Source: Acidobacteriota bacterium
GTDB lineage: Bacteria; Acidobacteriota; Terriglobia; 20CM-2-55-15
DNA: 49,632 bases
NCBI GenBank assembly: GCA_003223875.1
Contig: QHWY01000093.1
Span: 1-49,632 of the forward strand
Direction of reading: 5' to 3'
Shown here: piece after piece, positions 17,166-26,384 of the stretch
How positions within the stretch are numbered: position 1 is the stretch's first letter
How the letters are laid out: each line of letters begins with the position of its first letter
Made by a program: the position numbers and the translations under genes
The notes under the pieces: model-generated
Databases searched by the model: none
What the model saw: only the letters and a program-made list of their open reading frames with translations
Told to the model about the DNA's origin: nothing

Positions 17166-18524
17166 ATGTTATGGAGACGCATGACCTTCGTTGCTTTACT
17201 GGCCGTTGGAATCGCGGCGATGAGCGCTTCGATGAAAGCAACGGTTGGGGAAGATTCCAGTTCCGTAACATTTTATAAGGACGTTCTTCCGATTCTGCAG
17301 AAGAACTGCCAAACCTGTCATCGTCCTGGTGAAATCGCTCCGATGTCCTTCATGACCTACAAAGACACGCGGCCGTGGGCAAAAGCTATAAAGACCGCGG
17401 TGGTCAGCCGGCAGATGCCGCCGTGGTTTGCGGATCCGAATTATGGTCATTTCGCAAACGATCGGACGTTGAGCGATGCCGCTACCAAAACGCTGGTCGC
17501 ATGGGCCGATGGAGGTGCAGTTGAAGGTAACGCGCAAGACGCTCCTCCGCCGGTGAAGTTCGTCGATGGGTGGAGCATCAAACCCGACATGGTCATCGAG
17601 ATGCCGCAAGACATCCATCTTCCCGCAACGGGCACAATCAACTACAAGAACATTCTGGTGAAGGCGAACTTCCCCGAAGATCGGTGGGTCATCGCTGCTG
17701 ATCTGAGGCCGGGAAACAATCAGGTAGTCCACCATATGAGAGCCAATGTGCGGCCTCCGGACTCCGACTTCATGAGGAATGCCGAGCCCGGCGTAGCTTA
17801 TGATGACGGCGATCCTGCCATGGGACGAAAGGACGCAAGCATCGATCTTCTGGGCAAGTTCAACCCGGGACTCGGCGCGCAGGACTTCAGTCTGTTTGAG
17901 TCTGCAAAGTTCGTGCCGAAAGGATCCGATATCGTTTTCAACATGCACTACACCGCCACCGGTAAAGAAACGACGGACCGGTCGAGGCTTGCGCTGGTGT
18001 TTGCAAAGAACCCACCCAAGTACCGCTACTACGTGGATGAAGGCCCGACGGCGTCAAATCTGGCGATCCCTGCGGGAGACCCCAATGCTGAAGTCGTCTC
18101 GGAAATGACGGCGCAGATCGATACGCAGTTGATCTATATGCAACCCCACATGCACCTGCGCGGCAAGGACTATGAAGTTCGTTTGATTTACCCCGATGGA
18201 AAAATGGAAACGGTCTTCAAGTCCAAGTGGGATTTCAACTGGCAGATCGGTGTTGATCTTGTAAAGCCGATACAGATTCCGAAAGGAACACGCATCGTCG
18301 GCATCGCGCATTTCGACAATTCGGCCAACAACAAGTGGAATCCCGATCCTGCGAAGCTGGTATTTTGGGGCCTGCAAAATTGGGAGGAGATGCAGAACTG
18401 CTTCATGGGGTATTTGATCGATCCCAATTTCAAGGACGTCAGGAATATATTCAAGAGATCCGGACCGAGCTTGCTTCCACGCGGCACATCCGGACCGACG
18501 CTTTCGACACTGTTGATTAAGTAA
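17166..18524 (+). CDS. Periplasmic cytochrome c / copper monooxygenase-like protein
   Basis: A 452-residue exported protein. A signal peptide covers about residues 1-25. Residues 34-120 are a cytochrome c-like domain with one haem site CQTCH (Cys48, Cys51, His52) and a possible Met84 axial ligand in RQMPPW. The C-terminal two thirds resemble copper type II, ascorbate-dependent (PHM-like) monooxygenases, with candidate copper ligands His189-His190, a later NMHYTATG, and HMHLRGKDY. AGGAGG precedes the ATG at a good distance. Joining a haem domain to a PHM-like core suggests that electrons reach copper through haem instead of ascorbate. That is inference; the substrate is unknown. Confidence 0.8.
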   Translation: MLWRRMTFVALLAVGIAAMSASMKATVGEDSSSVTFYKDVLPILQKNCQTCHRPGEIAPMSFMTYKDTRPWAKAIKTAVVSRQMPPWFADPNYGHFANDRTLSDAATKTLVAWADGGAVEGNAQDAPPPVKFVDGWSIKPDMVIEMPQDIHLPATGTINYKNILVKANFPEDRWVIAADLRPGNNQVVHHMRANVRPPDSDFMRNAEPGVAYDDGDPAMGRKDASIDLLGKFNPGLGAQDFSLFESAKFVPKGSDIVFNMHYTATGKETTDRSRLALVFAKNPPKYRYYVDEGPTASNLAIPAGDPNAEVVSEMTAQIDTQLIYMQPHMHLRGKDYEVRLIYPDGKMETVFKSKWDFNWQIGVDLVKPIQIPKGTRIVGIAHFDNSANNKWNPDPAKLVFWGLQNWEEMQNCFMGYLIDPNFKDVRNIFKRSGPSLLPRGTSGPTLSTLLIK

Positions 18525-18527
18525 ATC

Positions 18528-18590
18528 AGCTACAAAAAAGGCACAAGAATTACAAATAATTTTTGAGCGCTGTTGCAGCTTTTTGTGGCT
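18528..18590. repeat. ACAAAAAG intergenic repeat, copy 1
   Basis: Begins AGCTACAAAAAAGGCACAA and ends GCAGCTTTTTGTGGCT, roughly inverted ends around an AT-rich centre. It fills the whole space between two convergent genes, and its T-rich ends on either strand could end transcription from both sides. Related copies lie at 29484 and 45211. Confidence 0.7.
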
Positions 18591-18597
18591 ACTTTCC

Positions 18598-19704
18598 TTA
18601 CTCGATTTCGCGGAGTAATCGCTGCTCGATCACGCGGACGCGTTCGATCTGGCCTTTGGCGGGAAATCGTTCGTAGAAGCCTTCATTCCGGAATTCGTCT
18701 TTGAGATTGGCCCAGGCAGAGATCAGCTTTTCGAAAATCCGGGGCGTTGGATTCTCGCGCCATTTGTCGATGAGATCATCACGGAGCGTAAGATCGCCGA
18801 GCACGCGAATCACGGCCTTTAATGTGACGCTGCTCGTGAATTTGTAGCGATCATTGTTGCCCCAGACGCGTTCCATTACTGTGCGGACTGCCTTAAGGTA
18901 GTCCGCAATCAGTTCGAATGCGCGGTCCGGCTTTCCGCGAAAATCCTTCATGAAAAGTTTTTCATTCTGGACGATGAGCTTTTTGATTTCGTTAAATAGC
19001 TCAGCCTGCAGGATCCATTTCTCCTGGCGGCTGCGGCCGCCCAAACGGTTGATCTTATATTGGAGCGGTGAGGTGGTTTCTTCGTAAAGCTTGTGTACCA
19101 ATAACGCGGCCAGGCGCGTCTCATCGTCGTAGCGGCTGATGCGGTCCAGCAGGTCGACCAGATGGGATTTATTGATACGCGTCTGGGTCGAGTTGATGAT
19201 AACGAACATCTCCGCCGCAAAATCTCCGGTTTTGCCGTCGAAAATCACGCAGGGCACTTCGATTTGATCCAACATGCTCCCGCTACGCGCCCCATAGAAA
19301 TGGAGGCCGGCGAGACGGTGCTGGCCGTCGATGATGAGAAATCCCGATTTGGGGTCTTCCAAATCGCCGACGGACTGGTACTGTCCCAGAGGACGGAATT
19401 TGAGTACTTCTTCGGAGAACAGCAGAATGCTACCGGGGATGGCGGGCTGCGTTTCGGCCGACTCGTAGAAATTGACGATATCGCGGACCTTGCGGCGGCT
19501 CAACAGGCGCTGAAAAGCTTTCTCGCTTTTCTCTACGGACCCAATAAACTTCGCGATCGGATCGTCTGCGTCGGCTTCGGCTTCGATTGTTTCGCCTTCA
19601 AAATAAAACCGGCTCGTGAACTTCACTCGATGCAGGATGTCGCGAGCCTTAAAAGAAACGAAGTAGAAGATTCCGTCCTTCTGCCGGATTCGCGTTGCAA
19701 GCAT
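18598..19704 (-). CDS. DGQHR-domain protein, DndB-like
   Basis: A 368-residue protein with the name-giving motif at residues 126-130 in FLIIDGQHRLAGL, inside a ParB-like fold. The family includes DndB, the regulator of DNA phosphorothioation, and partners of other DNA-modification or defence systems. The conserved acidic/amide stretch INSTQTRINKSHL follows as in relatives. No dnd, dpd or restriction gene is adjacent, so this is a solitary copy. It lies 37 bp from the end of the RND pump gene on the same strand and could be read through from it. A DNA-related or defence role is plausible but unproven here. Confidence 0.8.
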   Translation of the reverse strand: MLATRIRQKDGIFYFVSFKARDILHRVKFTSRFYFEGETIEAEADADDPIAKFIGSVEKSEKAFQRLLSRRKVRDIVNFYESAETQPAIPGSILLFSEEVLKFRPLGQYQSVGDLEDPKSGFLIIDGQHRLAGLHFYGARSGSMLDQIEVPCVIFDGKTGDFAAEMFVIINSTQTRINKSHLVDLLDRISRYDDETRLAALLVHKLYEETTSPLQYKINRLGGRSRQEKWILQAELFNEIKKLIVQNEKLFMKDFRGKPDRAFELIADYLKAVRTVMERVWGNNDRYKFTSSVTLKAVIRVLGDLTLRDDLIDKWRENPTPRIFEKLISAWANLKDEFRNEGFYERFPAKGQIERVRVIEQRLLREIE

Positions 19705-19741
19705 ACAGATTACCTAACACGATATTAGCACGTGGGCCCGT

Positions 19742-22700
19742 CTAGTCACCGGCGCTATGCCGTTTTCGAGGAAATAATAGGATACGCTGGGCGAAAGAGA
19801 TTTTGACGCTAGCGCGAAGCCAGGTGGTCAGGTCATCGATCAACGAATACGCCACGGGACACATCAGCAGCGTCAACAGCAGTGATAGTGTCTGGCCGCC
19901 GATAACCGCAACAGCAACCGCGCGACGCTCTTCTGCGCCAGGTCCCGTCCCTAGGGCAAGGGGCAGCATTCCGCCAACGAGAGCCATGGTCGTCATGAGG
20001 ATGGGACGTAGCCGATCGCGGTTTCCCTCCAGGATGGCTTCGAGCTTCGGCATTCCCTCGGCCCGCAGGTCATTCATGTGATCGATCTGGAGAATGGCAT
20101 TCTTCTTCACAACTCCGAACAAGACCAGCATGCCGAGAGCGGAATAAAGATTCAAACTCTGGCCGAGCATCCACAGGGAGAACAACGCGAAGGGAACGGA
20201 AATCGGCAATGCAAGCAAAATGGTGAATGGATGCGTGAGGCTCTCGAACAGCGACGCCAGAATCATGTACATGAAGACCACGGATAAAGCGAACGCGATG
20301 AGAAACTCACTAAACGTCCGTTCCAGTTCCTTTCCGCGCCCGGTGACGATTACCGAATAACCGGCTGGCATGTTCAGTTCTCGGGCAGCCTCGAGCAGTG
20401 CCTGGTTACGGTCAGCTGTACCGTATCCCGGTGCGACCGATGCGTTCAAGGTGATTTGCCGCTGGCGGTCGAGGCGATTGATTTGAGATACGCTCTGGGT
20501 GGACTCGACGCGGACTAAGTTGTCGAGCCGAATCAGCTTTCCCGTTCTCGATGGGACATAGAGACGGGAAATGGTGTCCAGATCGTTACGATAGCCTTCC
20601 GCAAGTCTCAATTCGACGTCGTAGTCCTGATTGATCGAAGCGTCGTGAAATCGCGACACTTTTTCATCACCTCCGACCATGATCCTCATCGCTGATGCGA
20701 TACTCTGAACGTCGATATCGAGGTCCGCAGCGCGCTGGCGGTCGATTTGAAGATGCAGTTCCGGCCGATTCAATTGCAGCGAAACCTGTGCATCCAACAA
20801 GCCCAACTCGGTCCCCCGATCCGCGAGAGCCGTTCCATATTCGACGAGCTTCTGGATATCGGGACCTCTGAACGTTAGGTTGATGTCCGTTCGTCCACCA
20901 TTCGCGCTCAGATTGATCGATTGGATATTGTTGACCTGAAATTTGAGATCGCGGAATTTCGCCAGTTGGCGCCGGACATCGGTCATCACGTCCCGCTGGC
21001 TGAAATTATGATGAAACGCTTCAAGCAGATCGCCGTGGAGGATTCCATTGATCAAACGAGTCCACGAGAACACACGCTCTTCATGGGGAACAAGCTGCAC
21101 GTATAAACGGCTATTGCTAAGCGACCCATTGAAATCGCCACCCGACGTGCCTGCGACAAGCTTTACTCCCCGCGCGCCGCGTACTGTGTCCTCGACCATC
21201 TTCATTGCGTCGTCAACTGCGGCCAGGCTCAATCCTTCCGGGGCCATAACGCGAACTTCGAACTGGCCATCGTCCACATTGGTTGGAAGGTAATCCTGCC
21301 GGATCAAGCGGTAAGTGGGTACTGCCAGCATCATGACTCCCACAGCAAATCCCGCTACGGCAAATCGATGTCTCATCGAAAATCTCAAGCAGCCCATGTA
21401 GCCTGCATCGATCCATCGATAAAAGCCGCGGCGCGATCTCGCTCCATCATGGCCTCCATCGCCTTCCTTGACGCGCAGCATCCGGGCGCACATCATCGGA
21501 GTCAACGTGAAGGACACTAATAAACTGACCAGTACGGCAGCGGCTGCCGTGATTCCGAATTGATACAAGAAACGTCCGGCGATGCTCGACATAAAAGACA
21601 CCGGCACGAAAATAACTACAAGACTGAGCGTCGAGGCCAGGACAGCATGTCCGATGTCGGCTGTGGCGGCACGGGCGGCTTCGAACGGCCGGAGCTTTTT
21701 CTCTTCCATGAATCGAAATGTGTTTTCCAGAACGACCAGCGCATCATCGATGACGATACCAACCATGAGGACCAGCGCCAACATCGTCACACTATTCAAG
21801 GTGAAGTGTAGTGCCCACATCGCGCCGAATGCGGCAGTCAAAGACGAGGGAATCGCCACCGATGCAATAACCATGGCGCGCCAGTTGCGCATAAAGAAAA
21901 ACACAACGAGGCTGGCGAGGATGCTGCCGACGATCAAATGGATGTTGATTTCGTGAAGAGCGGCGTAAATAAATCCGGATTGATCTTCGAGCAACTGTAA
22001 CTTCACATCAGGCGGGATTTGCGCAGCTATGCGATTAAGCGCCTGTTTTACACCCTCGATGACGGCTACCGTGTTGGCCCCCGACTGCCGGCGTATTTCC
22101 AGCGTCACTGTCCGCTTTCCGTTCAATCGAACGCCTGTGCGCTGTTCCTTGGTTCCGTCTTCAGCCCAACCGATGTCCTTGATTCGAACGGGCGCGCCGT
22201 TGATCGTCGTGACAACCAGGTCGTTGAAATCCCGCGCATTGGCCATCCGCCCGATGGTTCTCAAATTTCGTTCCGATGCGCCGGAAGTGACATTGCCTCC
22301 AGGAACATCCGCGTTTTGCCGGACAATCGCATCGCGAACTGCATTGATGGGAAGTTGATAGGCAGCAAGCCTGTCCGGATCGATCCAAACATTGATCGCG
22401 CGTTCTAGACCTCCGTTGATCCGAACATCTCCGACGCCGGGACTGCGCTCCAATTGTTGCCTGATGACCTTGTCTGCCAGTTCGGTCAATTCCCGGACCG
22501 GCCGGTCACTAATTAGCGCGATGGAAATCGAGGGATTCTGGTCACTGTTGTTCTTGGCAATGGTCGGAGGGTCTGCACCCGGCGGCAATAACCGGAGCAC
22601 CGTGGCAACGCGGTCGCGCACATCCTGAGTCGCTGTTTCGATGTTGCGGTCCAGGTTGAAAGTAGGAAATACACCAGCGGTTCCCTGGCCGGAGCTGGAA

Positions 22701-22945
22701 CGCAATTCCGACAATCCTTCGACAGTATTTACGACTTCTTCGAGAACCTGCGTTACGGAAACCTCAAGTTCTTCCGGTGAAGCGCCAGGCAGGAATGTAC
22801 GAACTGAGATTTGAGGAAGCTCCACCTCAGGATGCTTGTCGACATCCAGGTGGAAGTAGCTGACTGCGCCGACAACTACCAGAAACAGAATGATCATCGA
22901 GGCGAAGACCGGGAGGCGGATGCATAGCTCAGCCAGTTTTTGCAA
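19742..22945 (-). CDS. RND efflux pump, inner-membrane permease (HAE1/AcrB type)
   Basis: A 1067-residue proton-driven pump subunit exporting hydrophobic or amphiphilic compounds across the envelope. It has the RND layout: one N-terminal membrane helix, a large periplasmic loop, a helix cluster from residue 335, a second loop and a final helix cluster. The proton-relay aspartates are Asp400-Asp401 in VGIVIDDALVVLENTF, which marks the drug-exporting HAE1 group and not metal pumps. Length is normal. It follows the adaptor gene on the same strand with a 92-bp gap. No TolC-like outer-membrane channel gene is present in the window, so that part must come from elsewhere. Confidence 0.95.
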   Translation of the reverse strand: MQKLAELCIRLPVFASMIILFLVVVGAVSYFHLDVDKHPEVELPQISVRTFLPGASPEELEVSVTQVLEEVVNTVEGLSELRSSSGQGTAGVFPTFNLDRNIETATQDVRDRVATVLRLLPPGADPPTIAKNNSDQNPSISIALISDRPVRELTELADKVIRQQLERSPGVGDVRINGGLERAINVWIDPDRLAAYQLPINAVRDAIVRQNADVPGGNVTSGASERNLRTIGRMANARDFNDLVVTTINGAPVRIKDIGWAEDGTKEQRTGVRLNGKRTVTLEIRRQSGANTVAVIEGVKQALNRIAAQIPPDVKLQLLEDQSGFIYAALHEINIHLIVGSILASLVVFFFMRNWRAMVIASVAIPSSLTAAFGAMWALHFTLNSVTMLALVLMVGIVIDDALVVLENTFRFMEEKKLRPFEAARAATADIGHAVLASTLSLVVIFVPVSFMSSIAGRFLYQFGITAAAAVLVSLLVSFTLTPMMCARMLRVKEGDGGHDGARSRRGFYRWIDAGYMGCLRFSMRHRFAVAGFAVGVMMLAVPTYRLIRQDYLPTNVDDGQFEVRVMAPEGLSLAAVDDAMKMVEDTVRGARGVKLVAGTSGGDFNGSLSNSRLYVQLVPHEERVFSWTRLINGILHGDLLEAFHHNFSQRDVMTDVRRQLAKFRDLKFQVNNIQSINLSANGGRTDINLTFRGPDIQKLVEYGTALADRGTELGLLDAQVSLQLNRPELHLQIDRQRAADLDIDVQSIASAMRIMVGGDEKVSRFHDASINQDYDVELRLAEGYRNDLDTISRLYVPSRTGKLIRLDNLVRVESTQSVSQINRLDRQRQITLNASVAPGYGTADRNQALLEAARELNMPAGYSVIVTGRGKELERTFSEFLIAFALSVVFMYMILASLFESLTHPFTILLALPISVPFALFSLWMLGQSLNLYSALGMLVLFGVVKKNAILQIDHMNDLRAEGMPKLEAILEGNRDRLRPILMTTMALVGGMLPLALGTGPGAEERRAVAVAVIGGQTLSLLLTLLMCPVAYSLIDDLTTWLRASVKISFAQRILLFPRKRHSAGD

Positions 22946-23037
22946 TTTTCAAAACTCCGTATTTAGGTCCCGTTGCGTTAAACGTCGAATCCACCAGGCC
23001 GTCCCCTGGAAGTGACGTCATCCAGTACGGGACTGAA

Positions 23038-24252
23038 TTAGTCGACGGCGATGGTTTCGCTGTCCCTCATATTGCCGGGATTGACGACGACGGAATCACC
23101 GGTATTGATGCCTTCTAGAACTTCAACACCAGCATCGGTGTGACGGCCCGTTCGGATACGCTTCTCTGAAGCTTTGCCTTCCTTTACTACAAAAACGCGG
23201 TCAATGCCCGCAAAATTTACGATCGCTGAGGATGGCACCATCAGCACACGTTGCCCGGAGGAAACGATGATTTCTGCGCGCGCAAAAGCTCCTGGGCGCA
23301 AGATGCCGGCGGTATTCGATACCTCAGTCTCGACCAAAAGTGTGCGATTGGCTTCATCAAACGAAGGACTGATGCGGGCGACTCGACCTTGATGAGCACC
23401 GAGGGCTCCTTCGACTGTCACGCGCACCGGCAGGTCAGGACGAATACCACGCGCCTCACGCTCGGGCACAGCCGTCTTCAAACGGAGCGGATGCATCTGA
23501 ACGAGCGTCGCAATGGGCGCGCCGGCAGCGACATACTGGCCGACATTCGCGTCTCGCTGCCGGATCATTCCTGAAATCGGCGCATAAAGGACGGCATCGG
23601 CAAGTTGCTGCCTGGCAATTTCCAACTCCGAACGCCGCTGGGCGAGCAACGCCTGGCGGTTACGCGCTTCTTCAAGAGCATCCTCGTACTTGGCTTCGGC
23701 GATTTTGTAAGCGAAATTGGTCGCGTCAAAGTCCGCTTTCGGCAGCAGTCCTTTTGTGAATAGTTGCTGCGCCCGTTCCATATGCGATCGCGCCGCGTCG
23801 GCCGTGGCACGAGCTTCCCTGGCCACTGTCGTCTCTTCGAGAACGACGCTCTGATCAGAGGCGTCGGACGACAGGCCTAACCGAACCCGAGCCTGCTGCA
23901 ACGCCGCATCGGCTTGGCGGACGCGAAGCTCATAGTCGGTCGTATCGAGTTTCGCGATGGGACTACCCTTTTGGGTAGGAGTTCCAAGATCGACGGGGAT
24001 CTCCGCCACGCGGCCCGGCACCTTGAATCCGAGTACGACCTCTTGATCCGCTGCAAGAGTACCGGTGACGACCACAAGTTGTTCGATGTCCTTCTGGTCT
24101 GCAACAGAGGTCTGAACGCGGCGAGACTGGTCGGGCCCACTATCGGGACGTTCTTTGGCGTCTGAAAGTGCTGCCGCCTGTGGGGTAGTACCGCAGGCCG
24201 ATAACAGGAGAGAAATGGAAACCGCAGCGAAAAAACTCTTGAAAAAGTGCAT
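23038..24252 (-). CDS. RND efflux periplasmic adaptor (membrane fusion lipoprotein)
   Basis: A 404-residue membrane-fusion protein linking the pump to an outer-membrane channel. The N-terminus is a lipoprotein signal with lipobox LLSAC and lipidated Cys20. A lipoyl-like half (VVTGTLAADQEVVLGFKVPG) surrounds an alpha-helical hairpin at residues 110-215, followed by beta-barrel and membrane-proximal domains. It is the first gene of the pump operon. A nested inverted repeat lies 14 bp upstream of its start, in the short interval shared with the divergent metallopeptidase gene, and is the likely control site. No regulator gene is adjacent. Confidence 0.93.
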   Translation of the reverse strand: MHFFKSFFAAVSISLLLSACGTTPQAAALSDAKERPDSGPDQSRRVQTSVADQKDIEQLVVVTGTLAADQEVVLGFKVPGRVAEIPVDLGTPTQKGSPIAKLDTTDYELRVRQADAALQQARVRLGLSSDASDQSVVLEETTVAREARATADAARSHMERAQQLFTKGLLPKADFDATNFAYKIAEAKYEDALEEARNRQALLAQRRSELEIARQQLADAVLYAPISGMIRQRDANVGQYVAAGAPIATLVQMHPLRLKTAVPEREARGIRPDLPVRVTVEGALGAHQGRVARISPSFDEANRTLLVETEVSNTAGILRPGAFARAEIIVSSGQRVLMVPSSAIVNFAGIDRVFVVKEGKASEKRIRTGRHTDAGVEVLEGINTGDSVVVNPGNMRDSETIAVD

Positions 24253-24265
24253 AAGAACCTTAATT

Positions 24266-24302
24266 AGAACAGAGTTTTGGTCAAAACTGCTATTTCTGTT
24301 CT
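24266..24302. promoter_or_regulatory. Nested inverted repeat, putative repressor operator
   Basis: An inner dyad AGTTTTG-GT-CAAAACT (24273-24288) lies inside an outer dyad AGAACAG (24266-24272) / CTGTTCT (24296-24302). The site lies in the 71-bp divergent region, 14 bp from the adaptor start and 22 bp from the metallopeptidase start. Its placement and symmetry fit a TetR- or MarR-type operator that could control both directions. Confidence 0.55.
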
Positions 24303-24323
24303 GCTAAATTCTACAATAAGTCG

Positions 24324-25337
24324 GTGAAACTTCGATTAGAAGGCCTTACGGACCGGCAGTTGCTTGATCTCCGCCTATGCGACTTGCCCGTGCGAATTCC
24401 CGGCACTCAGTTGGAGCAGCGCCTCAAGAGGCTTTATCGCGAGCTCCGGGGCCGATCGCTCGAGTTTCGTCCACACGTCTGGCTTGCCGAGGAATGGTTT
24501 ACGCCTGACGGTGTGGCGGGTTTCGCAATTCCGTTTTACCTCGCGCATCCGAGGTTGATGAAGCTGGAACGTTCACAGATGCTCGAAGTGGAAGGCGCCA
24601 CCGAAAGCGAATGTATGCGTATTCTGCGGCATGAGGCCGGACACGCGATCGACAACGCCTTCCGGCTCCATGCGCGCCGGAGTTGGACCGACACGTTTGG
24701 TTCATATCGGGTGCCGTATCCTGAGTGGTATCAGCCTCAGCCTGACAGCCGCGATTACGTTCTGAATCTTGACGCCTGGTATGCCCAGGCTCATCCCGCC
24801 GAGGATTTTGCCGAAACATTCGCTGTTTGGCTCAAATCCGGGACACAGTGGCGGCGGCAATACGCAGCATGGGGCGCACAACGAAAGCTCGAATATGTGC
24901 AGCAGATCATGGCTGAGTTGGCCGGAAGATCTCCGAGGCTCTTGGGCCGGCGTCAGGTCGAGCCGCTCGGAACCCTGACGAGGACAGTGAGAGAACACTA
25001 CCGAAGAAAGCGGGCCTACTATACGATCCACTGGCCCGCATCATATGAGCGGAATCTGTACCGTGTCTTTTCCGCGGAGCCTCGGCATCGATTGTATCCG
25101 AGCGCAGCTCAGTTTTTGCGGCACGTCCGCCGCGAGATCTGCGAAATCGTTGCGAGAGGGACCGGAGTTCACCACTACACGATCAATCATATTGTGAAGC
25201 ATATGATCGTCCGCTCCCGCGTCCTGAATCTGAGGCTAACGATTCCTGAAAAGGAGGCTCGGGAGCTCACCGTTGTCGCATTGACCATGCAATTAATGCA
25301 GATCTTGCGCACGGGCTACCACCGGATTCCATTGTGA
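24324..25337 (+). CDS. Putative zinc-binding metallopeptidase
   Basis: A 337-residue cytoplasmic-looking protein, with no signal peptide. The zinc motif HEAGH is at residues 103-107 and a downstream HPAEDFAETFAVWL (157-170) offers a further acidic ligand. This pairing is like that of the 'putative zinc-binding metallopeptidase' family, whose substrates are unknown. The C-terminal part (230-330) is basic and helical. A GTG at 24324 is the start; an upstream ribosome-binding site is weak. Its stop overlaps the next gene's GTG (GTGA), so it is translationally coupled to an ATP-grasp ligase. The pair probably makes and trims, or otherwise handles, one peptide-like product (inference). Confidence 0.75.
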   Translation: MKLRLEGLTDRQLLDLRLCDLPVRIPGTQLEQRLKRLYRELRGRSLEFRPHVWLAEEWFTPDGVAGFAIPFYLAHPRLMKLERSQMLEVEGATESECMRILRHEAGHAIDNAFRLHARRSWTDTFGSYRVPYPEWYQPQPDSRDYVLNLDAWYAQAHPAEDFAETFAVWLKSGTQWRRQYAAWGAQRKLEYVQQIMAELAGRSPRLLGRRQVEPLGTLTRTVREHYRRKRAYYTIHWPASYERNLYRVFSAEPRHRLYPSAAQFLRHVRREICEIVARGTGVHHYTINHIVKHMIVRSRVLNLRLTIPEKEARELTVVALTMQLMQILRTGYHRIPL

Positions 25338-26377
25338 GATTCAAACCGAAAACCAAACTCCGAATCCTCGTGCTCCTGTCTCAGGAGTTGATGCCGCCGG
25401 ACCTCGTTCCGGACGGCGTCGAGAAAGAAAAGCAGCCCTGGAGGACGGAATACGACGTCATTTCCACATTGAAACAAATGGGACACGACGTGGCCCCCGT
25501 TGGATTGCGCAGCGATCTGGAAGTCATCGCCAGAGCACGGGAGGAGCACAAGCCGCAGATCGCCTTCAATCTTTTGGAAGACTTCGAAGGGCGCGCACTT
25601 TACGACCAGCACGTCGTCAGCTACCTCGAGCTAATCAAGCAGCCTTACACCGGCTGTAATCCCAGAGGATTGACGATCGCGCATGATAAGGCTTTGACCA
25701 AAAAAATTCTCTCCTATCACCGCATCCTCGTGCCCGGATTCGCGGTATTTCCAATGGGACAAAAAGTCGGGCGGCCCCGACGGTTGAAATTTCCCTTACT
25801 GGTCAAATCGGTCGTTGAGGAGGGTTCGGTTGGCATTTCGCAGGCATCGGTTGTCGCCGATGATCAGAAACTGGCGGAGCGCGTGGAATTCATTCACCGC
25901 CAAACCAACAGCCACGCGATCGCGGAGCAATACATCGAAGGCCGTGAAATTTACGTCGGCGTTATCGGCAATCGAAAGCTGCAAACGTATACGCCTTGGG
26001 AATTGATGATTACGAACCTTCCGGAAGGGGCGTTGAATATCGCGACAGGCCGCCTCAAATGGAACGCGGACTACCAGAAAAAAGTCGGCCTCGTCACCAA
26101 ACCGGCTGATCTGCCACCCGAATTGCAGGGCTACATCCTTCTATTGTCCAAGCGCATCTACCGGCACTTGAGCCTTAGCGGCTATGCTCGGCTCGACTAC
26201 CGATTGACCAGTGATGGCAAGTGTTACCTATTGGAGGCCAATCCAAATCCGCAGATTGCCAAAAACGAAGACTTTGCCGATTCTGCAGCGCACTGCAGCA
26301 TCAGCTATCCGCAACTTCTGCACAAGATCATCACGTTGGGACTAAGCTATAACACGGCGGAATACGTCATCATCTAA
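25334..26377 (+). CDS. ATP-grasp ligase, D-Ala-D-Ala ligase-like
   Basis: A 347-residue ATP-grasp enzyme that should join a carboxylate to an amine through an acyl phosphate. Recognisable parts are the pre-ATP-grasp region ending YTGCNPRG, the nucleotide-binding strand FPLLVKSVVEEGSVGIS with its glycine-rich loop, AEQYIEGREIYVGVIG, and the metal-binding end DYRLTSDGKCYLLEANPNP. Length and order match D-Ala-D-Ala ligases, but the N-terminus and the pairing with a metallopeptidase differ from a housekeeping ddl; no mur genes are nearby. Its GTG overlaps the metallopeptidase stop by four bases. It ends 7 bp from the convergent matrixin gene. Confidence 0.83.
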   Translation: MRFKPKTKLRILVLLSQELMPPDLVPDGVEKEKQPWRTEYDVISTLKQMGHDVAPVGLRSDLEVIARAREEHKPQIAFNLLEDFEGRALYDQHVVSYLELIKQPYTGCNPRGLTIAHDKALTKKILSYHRILVPGFAVFPMGQKVGRPRRLKFPLLVKSVVEEGSVGISQASVVADDQKLAERVEFIHRQTNSHAIAEQYIEGREIYVGVIGNRKLQTYTPWELMITNLPEGALNIATGRLKWNADYQKKVGLVTKPADLPPELQGYILLLSKRIYRHLSLSGYARLDYRLTSDGKCYLLEANPNPQIAKNEDFADSAAHCSISYPQLLHKIITLGLSYNTAEYVII

Positions 26378-26384
26378 GAGGGGA

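Noticed and set aside
18598..19704. Calling the DGQHR protein a true DndB
   Set aside because: No dnd genes are present and similarity beyond the motif was not tested.
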